From: an uncultured Bacteroidales bacterium
GTDB lineage: Bacteria; Bacteroidota; Bacteroidia; Bacteroidales; UBA932
Assembly: GCA_947179325.1 (NCBI GenBank)
Contig: CAMXAU010000013.1
Span: 1-64,000, forward strand
Direction: 5' to 3'
Length of the DNA stretch: 64,000 nucleotides
A model generated the notes under the pieces. That model was not told where the DNA came from. It did not search any database and saw nothing but the letters and a program-made list of their open reading frames with translations. Position numbers and translations under genes: made by a program. Positions within the stretch are counted from its first letter, which is position 1. Each line of letters opens with the position of its first letter. Below, piece after piece: positions 25,496-34,475 of this stretch.

Positions 25496-28400
25496 ACTGC
25501 ACAAAGTGAAAAAGATAAATACATATATCAAGGAAAACGGGAGCACTATATGTGTCATCCTGGCACTTCTGCTCTTCTTCTTCTCCCTGCTCATAAACTC
25601 ATCATCAAGCGACACCGACCATGTCGCCCACAGGACAGGCAGAAGGATCGAGAAAAGGATGGCGATACTGGACAGGTACATAGAGGAGGCACTGGAGTCT
25701 GACCACAGCGAATGGCTTATACTGGAAGACTTCCCTGAAGACATGGTCCTGTACAGATACATTTACGACACGCTGCAGTGCTGGTCCAACCAGTTCACGG
25801 TAAACAACGACGACATAAGCTCGAAGCTCGTCTTCCAGCGCCTGTGGAGCCCGAAAGTCAGCATGTCATCCCCATTGTCCAACGTCACGGGAGAGATACA
25901 GTACATGAATTTCGGGCCGAAATGGTATCTTGTCAAAAGTGTCACAGACGGAATCAACTGCAAGGTGATAGCCGGCCTTGAGATAAAGAACTCCCTGATT
26001 GAGAATATGCACAAGGCATACAATGGCGTAAACAAGCGGCTGAAGCTGTCCGGCAAATTCACGATCATGCGCATCATGGACAGCGGCGGCTCCATTGTCA
26101 ACGTGGACAACACACCTGTATTCAAGATACTCTCAGAGACAAGCCAGAGCACTCCATTCCTTGCGAACTCAATCCTGAGGTGGCTGGCCCTGCTGCTTAT
26201 CAGCCTCTCATCCGTCCTTTATCTCTGGACACACAAGAGCATCAAGACATACCTCATAAACATAATGCTCCTGGCAGTAATCACAGCCATTGCATACATA
26301 TGGGGCATACAGATGCAGGAGGCATCCACATTCTTCTCCCCTACCATCTATGCAGACGGGACATTCATGTATTCGCTTGGTGCGCTCACCATCATGAATA
26401 TAGCCATATTCCTTGGCATATTGTGCACATATATAGTAAGGGACGAGATCCTGGTACATATTGCAAAGAAAGGGGGCAGGCACCGCTTCATCATATATGG
26501 AAGTGCACTCCTCATATTGCTCATTGCTGTCGCAGCATACATTGTGCTCAGCCTCCACAGCCTGATAATGAACTCGAACATATCACTGGAGCTATATATA
26601 TGGAGCAGGATATCGCTGTTCACAATCATAGTGTATGCGACATACTCGTGCCTCATGCTCTGCATGCTCCTGATCATACAGATGCTTGAGCCTATCATAC
26701 ACAAGTTTTCCGGCATCAGATACAACGTATTCGAGACCAGGAACATAATCATGTTTGCATTTGTCTGCGCAACATATTTCACAATAGCCTCAGGGACACT
26801 CGGGTTCAAGAAAGAGCAGAACAGGATGATGGTACTCGGGAACAAGCTTGCTGTCGACAGGGACCTTGAGCTTGAGCTGCAGCTCAGGAGCGCCGAGGAC
26901 GGGATTGCCAACGACCAGCTCATATCCGCCATGTCAATGCTGGAACAAAGCGAAAAGATGATAATCAACAGGCTGACCGAAAACTACCTGAACAGGATAT
27001 CACAGGACTATGCGATAAAAGTGACGATATGCAGAGGCAACGACATCAAGTGCATCAGGGAATTCAACAGGCAGAATGAATCAGGCACACCAGTCTCAAA
27101 AGGGTCAAGGTTTGTCTACACATACGATTCAAACGGGCAGTCCGGATATATAGGAAGCTTCATATACTATTCAAGCGAATACGGGCTGTCAAGGGTCTTC
27201 ATAGAAATTGAGCCAAAGGCCAACAAGGATGACAGGGGATACTACAGCATATTGGGGAAATTCTCCAGTCCAGGGGGTGTCAGCATGCCAAGATTCTACT
27301 CATATGCGAAATATGTATCCGGGACGCTTGCGTCATACAAAGGCACCTATGCCTACCCGACCCGCCTCTACGGAAGCCTGAAAGACAAGATTGACGAGGG
27401 CGCCGGCACTCTCAAGATAAACGGGTTCACCCATTTCATCAACAGGATCAACGACAACGAGATCATCATCATTTCAAGAAGGATACGCGGGGTGATGACA
27501 TACGTAGTCACATTTTCATACCTGTTCTTCATAATATTCGCAATACTGTTTGCTGTCTTCCACAAGAACAAGGACCAAGGTGACGCGAAATTCAGGAGAA
27601 ACTACTACAGGACACGTATAAACTTCGTGCTTTTCGTTTCCCTGTTCGCCACCCTTATGGCAATGACCTTGCTCAGCGTGACATTTGTGCAGAAAAGGAA
27701 CGAGACCAACATGCACAACATCATGTCAAACAAGATCAGCACAATACAGGCCATATTCGAGAACAAGTGCTACGACATGGAAAGCACTGCCGACCTGGGC
27801 ACGAGGGAGTTCAGCCATACAATAGAGAACATCGGCAACTACACAAAGTCGGACATCACCCTCTATGCACCGAACGGAAAGGTTTTCCGCTCAACCACGC
27901 CGGAAGTATTCGAGCGCAGGATCATAAGCTCGAGGATGAACAAGGACGCGTACTACAATATCAAGTACAGGAGCCAGAGATTCCACATCCGCCATGAACA
28001 GTTCGGTGACACAAGATACTACTCATTGTGCGCCCCGATAATCAACCATTCAGGAAAGCTCCTGGCAATAATCGGGGTGCCATATACGGAGCAGGACTAC
28101 AACTTCAAGCAGGAGGCACTCTTCCACGCCGCTTCAATTGTGAACATATTCTTTCTTCTCCTTGCAATAACCCTCATTGTGTCCACCTCAGTAGTGAATG
28201 CCATGTTCAAGCCTCTAATGGAGATGGGAAAGAAGATGAGCTCTGCCAATATCCATGGACTGGAATACATCATCTACAAGAGGGATGACGAGATATCCAC
28301 ACTTGTAGACGCATACAACAGGATGGTGCATGACCTTTCAGAGAGCACCAAGAAGCTCACACGTTCCGAGAGGGACAAGGCATGGAGCGAGATGGCACGC

Positions 28401-29078
28401 CAGGTCGCACATGAGATCAAGAATCCGCTGACCCCGATAAAGCTGGAGATCCAGAGACTGATAAGGCTAAAGCAGAAGAACTCCCCTACATGGGAGACAA
28501 GGTTTGACGAAGTGTCGCGCATTGTATTGGAGCACATAGACATACTTACAGACACGGCAAACGAGTTCTCTACTTTCGCAAAACTGTACACGGAAGATCC
28601 GGTGCTGATTGACCTGGACAAGACACTTCGTGACCAGGTGTACATATTCGACAACAAGGAGAATATAAAGATTTCATATATCGGTTTCCCGGATGCAGAG
28701 GTCATGGCGCCTCGTCCGCAGCTCATCCGTGTATTTGTAAACTTGATAACCAACGCGATTCAGGCGGTAGAGATCCAGCAGAACGATTCAGCTGAAAACG
28801 GGGAGACACCAGGCGAGGGGAAAATCCTTGTGTCACTGAGAAACAGCACAAAGGACGGATATTATGATGTTGTGATAGAGGACAATGGACCTGGAGTAAA
28901 GGAGGAGAACCAGAACAGGCTCTTTACACCGAACTTCACAACAAAATCCAGCGGTACGGGACTCGGGCTCGCAATCTGCCGCAACATAGTCGAAAAATGC
29001 GATGGGGAAATCACGTACCGCCGTTCATTCGTACTTGGCGGTGCCTCATTCATAGTGACACTGCCAAAGAAAAGCTAA
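25473..29078 (+). CDS. Multi-span NtrY-like sensor histidine kinase
   Basis: A 1,201-aa membrane kinase. Predicted membrane segments: about residues 24-42, 234-253, 262-284, 301-322, 339-365, 385-410, 427-447, 676-697, 716-738 and 887-908. Three periplasmic regions are evident: about 43-233, a large one at 448-675 and a PAS/Cache-like one at 739-886. A HAMP linker (about 905-955) leads to HisKA with VAHEIKNPLTPIKLE (phospho-acceptor His980) and HATPase with NLITNAIQAVE, DNGPGV and GTGLGLAI. The start is a GTG at 25473 overlapping rlmH by 23 bp; a GTG at 25506 would avoid the overlap. The 3' end overlaps the response regulator tail to tail by 4 bp. The signal sensed is unknown. Confidence 0.9.
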   Translation: MSLITTNRLHKVKKINTYIKENGSTICVILALLLFFFSLLINSSSSDTDHVAHRTGRRIEKRMAILDRYIEEALESDHSEWLILEDFPEDMVLYRYIYDTLQCWSNQFTVNNDDISSKLVFQRLWSPKVSMSSPLSNVTGEIQYMNFGPKWYLVKSVTDGINCKVIAGLEIKNSLIENMHKAYNGVNKRLKLSGKFTIMRIMDSGGSIVNVDNTPVFKILSETSQSTPFLANSILRWLALLLISLSSVLYLWTHKSIKTYLINIMLLAVITAIAYIWGIQMQEASTFFSPTIYADGTFMYSLGALTIMNIAIFLGILCTYIVRDEILVHIAKKGGRHRFIIYGSALLILLIAVAAYIVLSLHSLIMNSNISLELYIWSRISLFTIIVYATYSCLMLCMLLIIQMLEPIIHKFSGIRYNVFETRNIIMFAFVCATYFTIASGTLGFKKEQNRMMVLGNKLAVDRDLELELQLRSAEDGIANDQLISAMSMLEQSEKMIINRLTENYLNRISQDYAIKVTICRGNDIKCIREFNRQNESGTPVSKGSRFVYTYDSNGQSGYIGSFIYYSSEYGLSRVFIEIEPKANKDDRGYYSILGKFSSPGGVSMPRFYSYAKYVSGTLASYKGTYAYPTRLYGSLKDKIDEGAGTLKINGFTHFINRINDNEIIIISRRIRGVMTYVVTFSYLFFIIFAILFAVFHKNKDQGDAKFRRNYYRTRINFVLFVSLFATLMAMTLLSVTFVQKRNETNMHNIMSNKISTIQAIFENKCYDMESTADLGTREFSHTIENIGNYTKSDITLYAPNGKVFRSTTPEVFERRIISSRMNKDAYYNIKYRSQRFHIRHEQFGDTRYYSLCAPIINHSGKLLAIIGVPYTEQDYNFKQEALFHAASIVNIFFLLLAITLIVSTSVVNAMFKPLMEMGKKMSSANIHGLEYIIYKRDDEISTLVDAYNRMVHDLSESTKKLTRSERDKAWSEMARQVAHEIKNPLTPIKLEIQRLIRLKQKNSPTWETRFDEVSRIVLEHIDILTDTANEFSTFAKLYTEDPVLIDLDKTLRDQVYIFDNKENIKISYIGFPDAEVMAPRPQLIRVFVNLITNAIQAVEIQQNDSAENGETPGEGKILVSLRNSTKDGYYDVVIEDNGPGVKEENQNRLFTPNFTTKSSGTGLGLAICRNIVEKCDGEITYRRSFVLGGASFIVTLPKKS

Positions 29079-30223
29079 TACACATAGCTCTTGACATCAG
29101 ATGCCGTGATGCGGCTTCCTGACAGGATCAGGAGACGCTCAACGACATTGCGAAGCTCCCTTATGTTTCCTGTCCATGACTTGTCCACAAGCAGTGCCAT
29201 GGCATCAGGGTCGACTTCCCTGCGCGTCATGCCGGTCTCCGAACATATCTGGTCAATGAAATAGTCAACAAGAAGCGGGATGTCACCTTTCCTGTCATCA
29301 AGTGAAGGCACTGTGATCACAATCACACTGAGCCTGTGGTAAAGGTCTTCACGGAAATTGCCTTTGGCAATCTCTTCGCGGAGGTTCTTGTTCGTAGCGG
29401 CAAGCACGCGCACATCAACTGTGATATCCTTGTCGCTACCAACCCTTGAGAGTTTCCTCTCCTGGAGCACACGCAGCACCTTTGCCTGCGCAGCAAGGCT
29501 CATGTCACCGATCTCATCCAGGAAAAGTGTCCCCCCGTCAGCCTGCTCGAATTTCCCCTTATGCTGCTTCACCGCTGATGTGAAAGCACCTTTTTCGTGA
29601 CCGAACAGTTCGCTTTCAATAAGTTCTGACGGGATAGCCGCACAGTTCACCTCAACATAAGGCATCTGCGACCTGTTGCTCTTCTGGTGCAGGCTGCGCG
29701 CCACAAGTTCCTTTCCTGTACCATTGGAGCCGGTGATAAGGACCCTGGCGTCTGTAGGTGCAACCTTGTCTATCATTTCGCGTATGTGCATGATCGGCTC
29801 GGAATTTCCGACCATCTGCTGTCCATATACCTTCTTCTTCAGGATCTTTGTCTCCTTTACAAGCGAGACCTTTTCCGTGGCGTTCTTTATGGTTATCAAT
29901 ATACGGTTAAGGTCAAGCGGCTTCTGTATGAAGTCAAATGCACCTTTCTTTATGCATTCCACGGCCGTATCGATGTCGCCATGCCCGGAAATCATTATCA
30001 CAGCCGACTCCACGCCCTCTGCCGACAGGCGGTCAAGAACTTCAAGGCCATCCATATTAGGCATCTTGATATCACAGAATATGACCCCGTACTTTTCCTT
30101 AAGGGCCATCTCAACACCCTGCGCCCCATCTTCAGCGACATCTACATCATAGTCTTCATCCATAAGTATCTCCTTCAGGGAATTCCTTATTGCGCGTTCA
30201 TCGTCAATTACCAGTAATTTCAT
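29075..30223 (-). CDS. NtrC-type response regulator lacking DNA-binding domain
   Basis: A 382-aa regulator. Receiver domain (about residues 1-120) with DDERA acidic pocket, phospho-acceptor Asp in FCDIKMPN (about residue 51) and the conserved Lys in FIQKPLD. Sigma-54 AAA+ domain (about 140-365): GSNGTGKE Walker A, ELFGHEKGAFTSA, GGTLFLDEIGD Walker B, and WTGNIRELRNVVER. The chain stops at residue 382, straight after the AAA+ domain, with no Fis-type helix-turn-helix, and no such domain is encoded downstream. The sigma-54-contacting GAFTGA loop reads GAFTSA. It probably pairs with the adjacent kinase, though the genes are convergent. Confidence 0.92.
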   Translation of the reverse strand: MKLLVIDDERAIRNSLKEILMDEDYDVDVAEDGAQGVEMALKEKYGVIFCDIKMPNMDGLEVLDRLSAEGVESAVIMISGHGDIDTAVECIKKGAFDFIQKPLDLNRILITIKNATEKVSLVKETKILKKKVYGQQMVGNSEPIMHIREMIDKVAPTDARVLITGSNGTGKELVARSLHQKSNRSQMPYVEVNCAAIPSELIESELFGHEKGAFTSAVKQHKGKFEQADGGTLFLDEIGDMSLAAQAKVLRVLQERKLSRVGSDKDITVDVRVLAATNKNLREEIAKGNFREDLYHRLSVIVITVPSLDDRKGDIPLLVDYFIDQICSETGMTRREVDPDAMALLVDKSWTGNIRELRNVVERLLILSGSRITASDVKSYVY

Positions 30224-30280
30224 ATTGTCTAAATGTTATGATTTTTCAACGGGCGAAAGCCATTACAAATATCGGACAAA

Positions 30281-30312
30281 TTTCCGTGTTTACGCAAATT
30301 TTTATAATTTTG
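30281..30312 (+). promoter_or_regulatory. Promoter of cmk-ispH
   Basis: -7 box TAATTTTG (30305-30312) with a weaker TTTC at 30281-30284 20 bases upstream. The leader before the cmk ATG is about 60 bases. Confidence 0.55.
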
Positions 30313-30379
30313 CACCCCTGCCGGCCTTCAAAGCCGGGCCTGGGATTTACACAGGAACAGACAAACGACCTACAATACA

Positions 30380-31075
30380 ATGCACATACCAGACATTATA
30401 ATAGCGATAGACGGATATTCATCCACAGGGAAAAGCACCTTTGCAAAAAAAATAGCCGCAGAGCTGTCTTTTCTATACCTTGATTCCGGAGCGCTCTACC
30501 GGGGAGTCACCCTCTATGCAATAGAGAATGGGCTGATCTCCCAGTCCGGAGAGATTGACAGGCCTGCACTGGACAGGGCCTTGCCGGAACTTGACATACA
30601 TTTCGAGTACAAGGAGGGCGGAAGCAGGACATATCTCGGGGAAAGGTGCATCGAGAAGGAGATAAGGTCGTTGCCGGTATCAGGGAAGGTCAGCCCGATA
30701 TCCGCCGTCCCGGAGGTAAGGTCATATGTAGACCGCAAGCTGAGGGAATTCGGGAAGAAGAAAGGCGTCGTAATGGACGGCAGGGATATAGGGACAACCG
30801 TATTCCCTGAAGCGGAGCTGAAGATATTCATGACAGCCGACCCTGTAATAAGGGCACAGAGAAGGCTTGACGAGCTTAACGGCAAAGGAGAAGAGGCCAC
30901 ACTGGAAGAAGTGCTGCGCAACCTGGAGGAGCGTGACTTCATAGATTCACACAGGGAGGTGTCCCCGCTTACAAAGGCAGACGATGCAGTTGTCCTTGAC
31001 AATTCACACATGAGCATGGACGACCAGATGGAGTGGTTCAAAGACATCATCAGGAAACGATTTGAAAAAGCATAA
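30380..31075 (+). CDS. cmk: Cytidylate kinase
   Basis: A 231-aa enzyme phosphorylating CMP and dCMP. Walker A DGYSSTGKSTFAK near residue 10, LDSGALYRGVTLYA, the NMP-binding VVMDGRDIGTTVFPEAELKIF near 130 and lid-region RAQRRLDEL. The length is normal. It overlaps ispH by one base (TAATG), a pairing commonly seen in Bacteroidales. Confidence 0.95.
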   Translation: MHIPDIIIAIDGYSSTGKSTFAKKIAAELSFLYLDSGALYRGVTLYAIENGLISQSGEIDRPALDRALPELDIHFEYKEGGSRTYLGERCIEKEIRSLPVSGKVSPISAVPEVRSYVDRKLREFGKKKGVVMDGRDIGTTVFPEAELKIFMTADPVIRAQRRLDELNGKGEEATLEEVLRNLEERDFIDSHREVSPLTKADDAVVLDNSHMSMDDQMEWFKDIIRKRFEKA

Positions 31076-32022
31076 TGCCTATGGGAGTACATGTGGACAT
31101 AGACAGCAACTCCGGATTCTGCGCAGGAGTCATCAAGGCAATCAAGAACGCAGAAAGTTTCCTTGACACAGATGGACATGGGGAGAAGCTGTATTCACTT
31201 GGCGCAATAGTCCATAACGAATCCGAGCTGGCAAGGCTTGAGCAGAAAGGTCTTGTCACAATCGACAAGGATGACCTCTCCGAGATTACAGATGCCTCGG
31301 GGAAGACCCTGCTGATCAGGGCACACGGGGAGCCGCCACAGACATACAGGACTGCGGGGGCCCTTGGTTTCAAGGTGATAGACTGCACATGCCCTGTCGT
31401 CCTGAAACTGCAGAAAGACATACGCGATGCATATGCAAGGCAGAAAGAGAGCGGACGTGACGGACAGATCATCATATTCGGCAAGATAGGGCACGCAGAG
31501 GTCCTTGGGCTGGTCGGACAGGTCGGGGAAGATGCTGTTGTCATTGAAAACATGCGGATGCTCGAAGAGGCAACAGCTTCAGGGCAGATAGACCTCAGAA
31601 GACCCGTTGAGGTATTTTCACAGACGACAAAAAGCCCTGCAGAATACGCTTCAATCTGTTCAAGGCTTGAAGAGATGATGGCGCACGAGAATGAACTTTC
31701 AGTTGAAAGGTTCAAGGGCCGCGGGCTTTTTACAGCGCACAACACAATCTGCTCACAAGTTGCAAACAGGCATTCCAAACTTTCCAGATTTGCTTCAGAA
31801 CATGATGTCATAGTCTTTGTCTCCGACAAGGCCAGTTCAAACGGCAAGGTCCTATGTGACCTATGCAAATCAGTGAACATCAGAACATATCACATAGCCA
31901 AGGCTGAAGAGATCAAAAAGGAATGGTTCAGGAATGACGACAAGGTCGGCGTATGCGGAGCGACATCCACACCCAAATGGCTGCTTGAGAAAGTTGCGGA
32001 AGAAATAGAAAATTTTTGCTAA
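31075..32022 (+). CDS. ispH: 4-hydroxy-3-methylbut-2-enyl diphosphate reductase
   Basis: A 315-aa iron-sulfur enzyme giving IPP and DMAPP in the last step of the MEP isoprenoid pathway. The three cluster cysteines are visible in FCAGVIKAI (about residue 15), DCTCPVV (about 105) and VCGATSTP (about 302); also RAHGEPP and QTTKS. Slightly longer than many homologues, with an extra charged segment after QTTKSP. Translationally coupled to cmk. Confidence 0.95.
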   Translation: MPMGVHVDIDSNSGFCAGVIKAIKNAESFLDTDGHGEKLYSLGAIVHNESELARLEQKGLVTIDKDDLSEITDASGKTLLIRAHGEPPQTYRTAGALGFKVIDCTCPVVLKLQKDIRDAYARQKESGRDGQIIIFGKIGHAEVLGLVGQVGEDAVVIENMRMLEEATASGQIDLRRPVEVFSQTTKSPAEYASICSRLEEMMAHENELSVERFKGRGLFTAHNTICSQVANRHSKLSRFASEHDVIVFVSDKASSNGKVLCDLCKSVNIRTYHIAKAEEIKKEWFRNDDKVGVCGATSTPKWLLEKVAEEIENFC

Positions 32023-32046
32023 TACACAGACAAATTCCTAATTTTG
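32015..32046 (+). promoter_or_regulatory. Promoter of efp
   Basis: -33 TTTG (32015-32018), 20-base spacer, -7 TAATTTTG (32039-32046): a full match to the Bacteroidota consensus. The -33 element overlaps the last codons of ispH. The leader before the efp ATG is about 36 bases. Confidence 0.75.
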
Positions 32047-32088
32047 CGCGCTATAACAATTGAAGAACATATAATTAACTGATATAAT

Positions 32089-32655
32089 ATGGCAACAACA
32101 GCTGATTTCAAAAACGGACTTTACCTCAACTTCAACGGAAAGCCATGCTCAATCGTATGGTTCCAGCATGTGAAGCCAGGCAAAGGCCCTGCTTTCGTAA
32201 AGACAAAGCTCCGCAACCTTGAGAACGGACGCATACTTGAGAATACATTTACGGCAGGTGCAAAAATCGAGACCATCAACGTGGAAAGAAGGCCTTACCA
32301 GTTCCTTTACAAGGATGAGGACGGATTCAACTTCATGCACGAGGAGACTTTCGAGCAGATTCACCTTGACACTGACCTCGTTGACAATGCAGACCTCATG
32401 AAGGAGGGACAGCATGTCGAGATGATGTTCCTTGCAGACGAGGAGCGTTGCCTCACCTGCGAGCTTCCTACCTATGTGGAGCTTGAAGTGACTTATACAG
32501 AGCCGGCAGTGAAAGGTGACACAGCCTCTACAAATGCGCTCAAGGAAGTCACTCTTGAGACAGGAGCAATAATCATGGCACCTCTTTTCATCAACCAGGG
32601 CGAGAAGATCCGTGTCAACACTACTGACCGTTCATACGGCGAGCGTGTAAGATAA
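32089..32655 (+). CDS. efp: Elongation factor P
   Basis: A 188-aa translation factor that relieves ribosome stalling at polyproline. Three beta domains; the domain I loop reads KPGKGPAF with the tip Lys at residue 32, the position modified in other bacteria. Domain III ends with NQGEKIRVNTTDRSYGERV, the family signature. No modification enzyme (EpmA, EarP, YmfI type) lies in the window. Own promoter and terminator, so a single-gene unit. Confidence 0.97.
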   Translation: MATTADFKNGLYLNFNGKPCSIVWFQHVKPGKGPAFVKTKLRNLENGRILENTFTAGAKIETINVERRPYQFLYKDEDGFNFMHEETFEQIHLDTDLVDNADLMKEGQHVEMMFLADEERCLTCELPTYVELEVTYTEPAVKGDTASTNALKEVTLETGAIIMAPLFINQGEKIRVNTTDRSYGERVR

Positions 32656-32684
32656 TCCTGCTCCGGCAAAAGGACAGAATAATA

Positions 32685-32724
32685 CAAGGGCCTCTGAATC
32701 TTTTCATGATTCCAGAGGCCCTTG
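32685..32724. terminator. Terminator between efp and the sulfatase gene
   Basis: A 16-bp stem (CAAGGGCCTCT plus GAATC against the matching arm) with one bulged C and a 7-base loop. The genes converge here, so it likely serves both strands. Confidence 0.8.
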
Positions 32725-32749
32725 TCATTTGTTTCATCTTCCAGGAGAA

Positions 32750-34375
32750 TCATTTTCCGTCGCCCGGGAACGGGAAAGCAGGAGCGTCCCTGTGGCTCTT
32801 CTCCAGAAGTCCGCCAAGAGTCTCCAGCACATCCCTGTTGTCTGCACCCAGTTCCGAAGTCTCGCCTATATCCCCGGCTATATTATAGAGTTCAAGATGA
32901 TTGACATAGTCGGATTCACGGAAACAGTCGCGCACAACTTTCCAGTCGCCGCTGCGCAGGGCGACGCTCCACGGCCCCTTGCCTCCGTCATAATGGAATT
33001 CCCAATAGAGATAGTCATGCTCCGGCTGTTCCCCTTCTCCAGTCAGCACAGGAAGATATGAGATCCCGTCCTTGGACCTGTCAGATATGTCTGTCCCAAC
33101 AATATCTGCCATAGTTGCATAGAAATCGTAAAATGCAGAGACATGGCCGGTCACCGAGCCTTTCTCCACTGCAGCCGGCCACTGCACTATGAACGGAACC
33201 CGCATGCCTCCGTCATAAAGCGACCGTTTGTCTCCGCGCATAGGCCCTCTGCTGCAGAACAGGTCAGGATTGTGTCCACCCTCCCTGTGTGCTCCGTTGT
33301 CTGAGGCAAAGATGACAATCGTGTTATCATATATGCCCTGCTCCTTGAGCGTCGCCACAATTTCCCCCACCTGCTCATCAAGCAGTTCAACCATGGCAAT
33401 ATATGCAGCAGTCGGATATTCCTGGCGGGCATATCCACCTTGAAGCGCTCCACTGAGGTCTCCTCCGGGCACTCCGGGATCATATCCCCTCTCACGGCAT
33501 TTCTCCACCGCCTTCATTAACCGGCCGTATGGAACCTGAAGCTCTGCATGCGGAAGCGGTGTAGTGTACCATAGGAAAAACGGCCTGTCCGCGTTTTCCT
33601 TTATGAAATTGATTGCCTCGTCATGTATGACATAAGGCACATAGGTGCCGTTGCCCTCATCTCTTCCGGAGAATATGCCGGTAAGATCCTTTTCCCTGTC
33701 AAAATAATCCTCTATCCTCTCTGCATTTCCGGGGAATTCCACCCTTCGGGCTTCTGTCCCGCTACTGCGCCACAGGTGGCCTGGATAGTAATAGTGGGCC
33801 TGTCTCTGGCAATTATATCCATAGAATTCATCTACAGCCTGAAATTCCGGAGAGCCTTCAGAGCCTGGATACCCGAGCCCCCATTTCCCGAAGACTCCGG
33901 TCGTGTAGCCGGCAGACTTCAGAAGCCTGAAGATCTGGTCCGTATCTGCCGGGATAGGCTGCTGGCCCTCACCCCTGCCGTCGCTCTGCATAGGAGAGCC
34001 ATAGGCATCCTCGCCGAAATATTCCAGGTTGCCCCTTATCGGAGCATGACCTGTGTGCAGGCCTGTGATCAGGGAGGCGCGGGCTGGAGCGCTCACGGAG
34101 CATCCCGAATAATGCTGGGTGAAGACCATTCCGTTCTCTGCAAGCGCATCAATATTCGGGGTGTCAATCATTCCCTTGCTATAGCGCTGCATCTGCGGAG
34201 TATTGCGCCAACTCAGGTCGAAATATCCAAGGTCGTCAGCAAGGACGAAGACAACGTTCGGTCTTCCCTGCACTGCCTCTGCATCCTTATTGCTGCAGCC
34301 GGTTGAAGACAGGGAAATTCCTGTACATGCGGCAAGCGGCACGAGTCCGATACCGGACAAAGCATTTCTTTTCAT
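32750..34375 (-). CDS. Ser-type sulfatase (lipoprotein)
   Basis: A 541-aa S1-type sulfatase. N-terminal leader with lipobox SSTGC (Cys27), metal-binding NVVFVLADDLGY (Asp47, Asp48), and the formylglycine motif CSVSAPARASLITG, in which the residue converted is Ser95 (S-x-P-x-R), so maturation needs an anaerobic radical-SAM enzyme. Further metal/active-site motifs: GVFGKWGLG, TPLPHAEL and FASDNGAHREGGH. It probably removes sulfate esters from a host or dietary glycan in the periplasm. It follows the GH18/SusCD genes on the same strand but after a terminator hairpin, so its expression may be lower or separate. Confidence 0.92.
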   Translation of the reverse strand: MKRNALSGIGLVPLAACTGISLSSTGCSNKDAEAVQGRPNVVFVLADDLGYFDLSWRNTPQMQRYSKGMIDTPNIDALAENGMVFTQHYSGCSVSAPARASLITGLHTGHAPIRGNLEYFGEDAYGSPMQSDGRGEGQQPIPADTDQIFRLLKSAGYTTGVFGKWGLGYPGSEGSPEFQAVDEFYGYNCQRQAHYYYPGHLWRSSGTEARRVEFPGNAERIEDYFDREKDLTGIFSGRDEGNGTYVPYVIHDEAINFIKENADRPFFLWYTTPLPHAELQVPYGRLMKAVEKCRERGYDPGVPGGDLSGALQGGYARQEYPTAAYIAMVELLDEQVGEIVATLKEQGIYDNTIVIFASDNGAHREGGHNPDLFCSRGPMRGDKRSLYDGGMRVPFIVQWPAAVEKGSVTGHVSAFYDFYATMADIVGTDISDRSKDGISYLPVLTGEGEQPEHDYLYWEFHYDGGKGPWSVALRSGDWKVVRDCFRESDYVNHLELYNIAGDIGETSELGADNRDVLETLGGLLEKSHRDAPAFPFPGDGK

Positions 34376-34407
34376 ATCAAATCTTTTACAAAATCACCGA
34401 TACTTTT

Positions 34408-34450
34408 CAAAAAAATGGGGAAGCCGGATATTCTTCCGGCCGTCCCCATT
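34408..34450 (-). terminator. Terminator between DUF1735/LamG gene and sulfatase
   Basis: Minus strand: AATGGGGA and GCCGGA arms pair across a short loop with an internal mismatch, followed by TTTTTTT. It lies 26 bases after the DUF1735/LamG stop. Confidence 0.8.
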
Positions 34451-34475
34451 TCATTCATCAGGACCAACCTTAAGG

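Noticed and set aside
31050..31880. 276-codon minus-strand open frame
   Set aside because: Antisense to ispH, which has all its cluster cysteines and a conserved start overlap with cmk.
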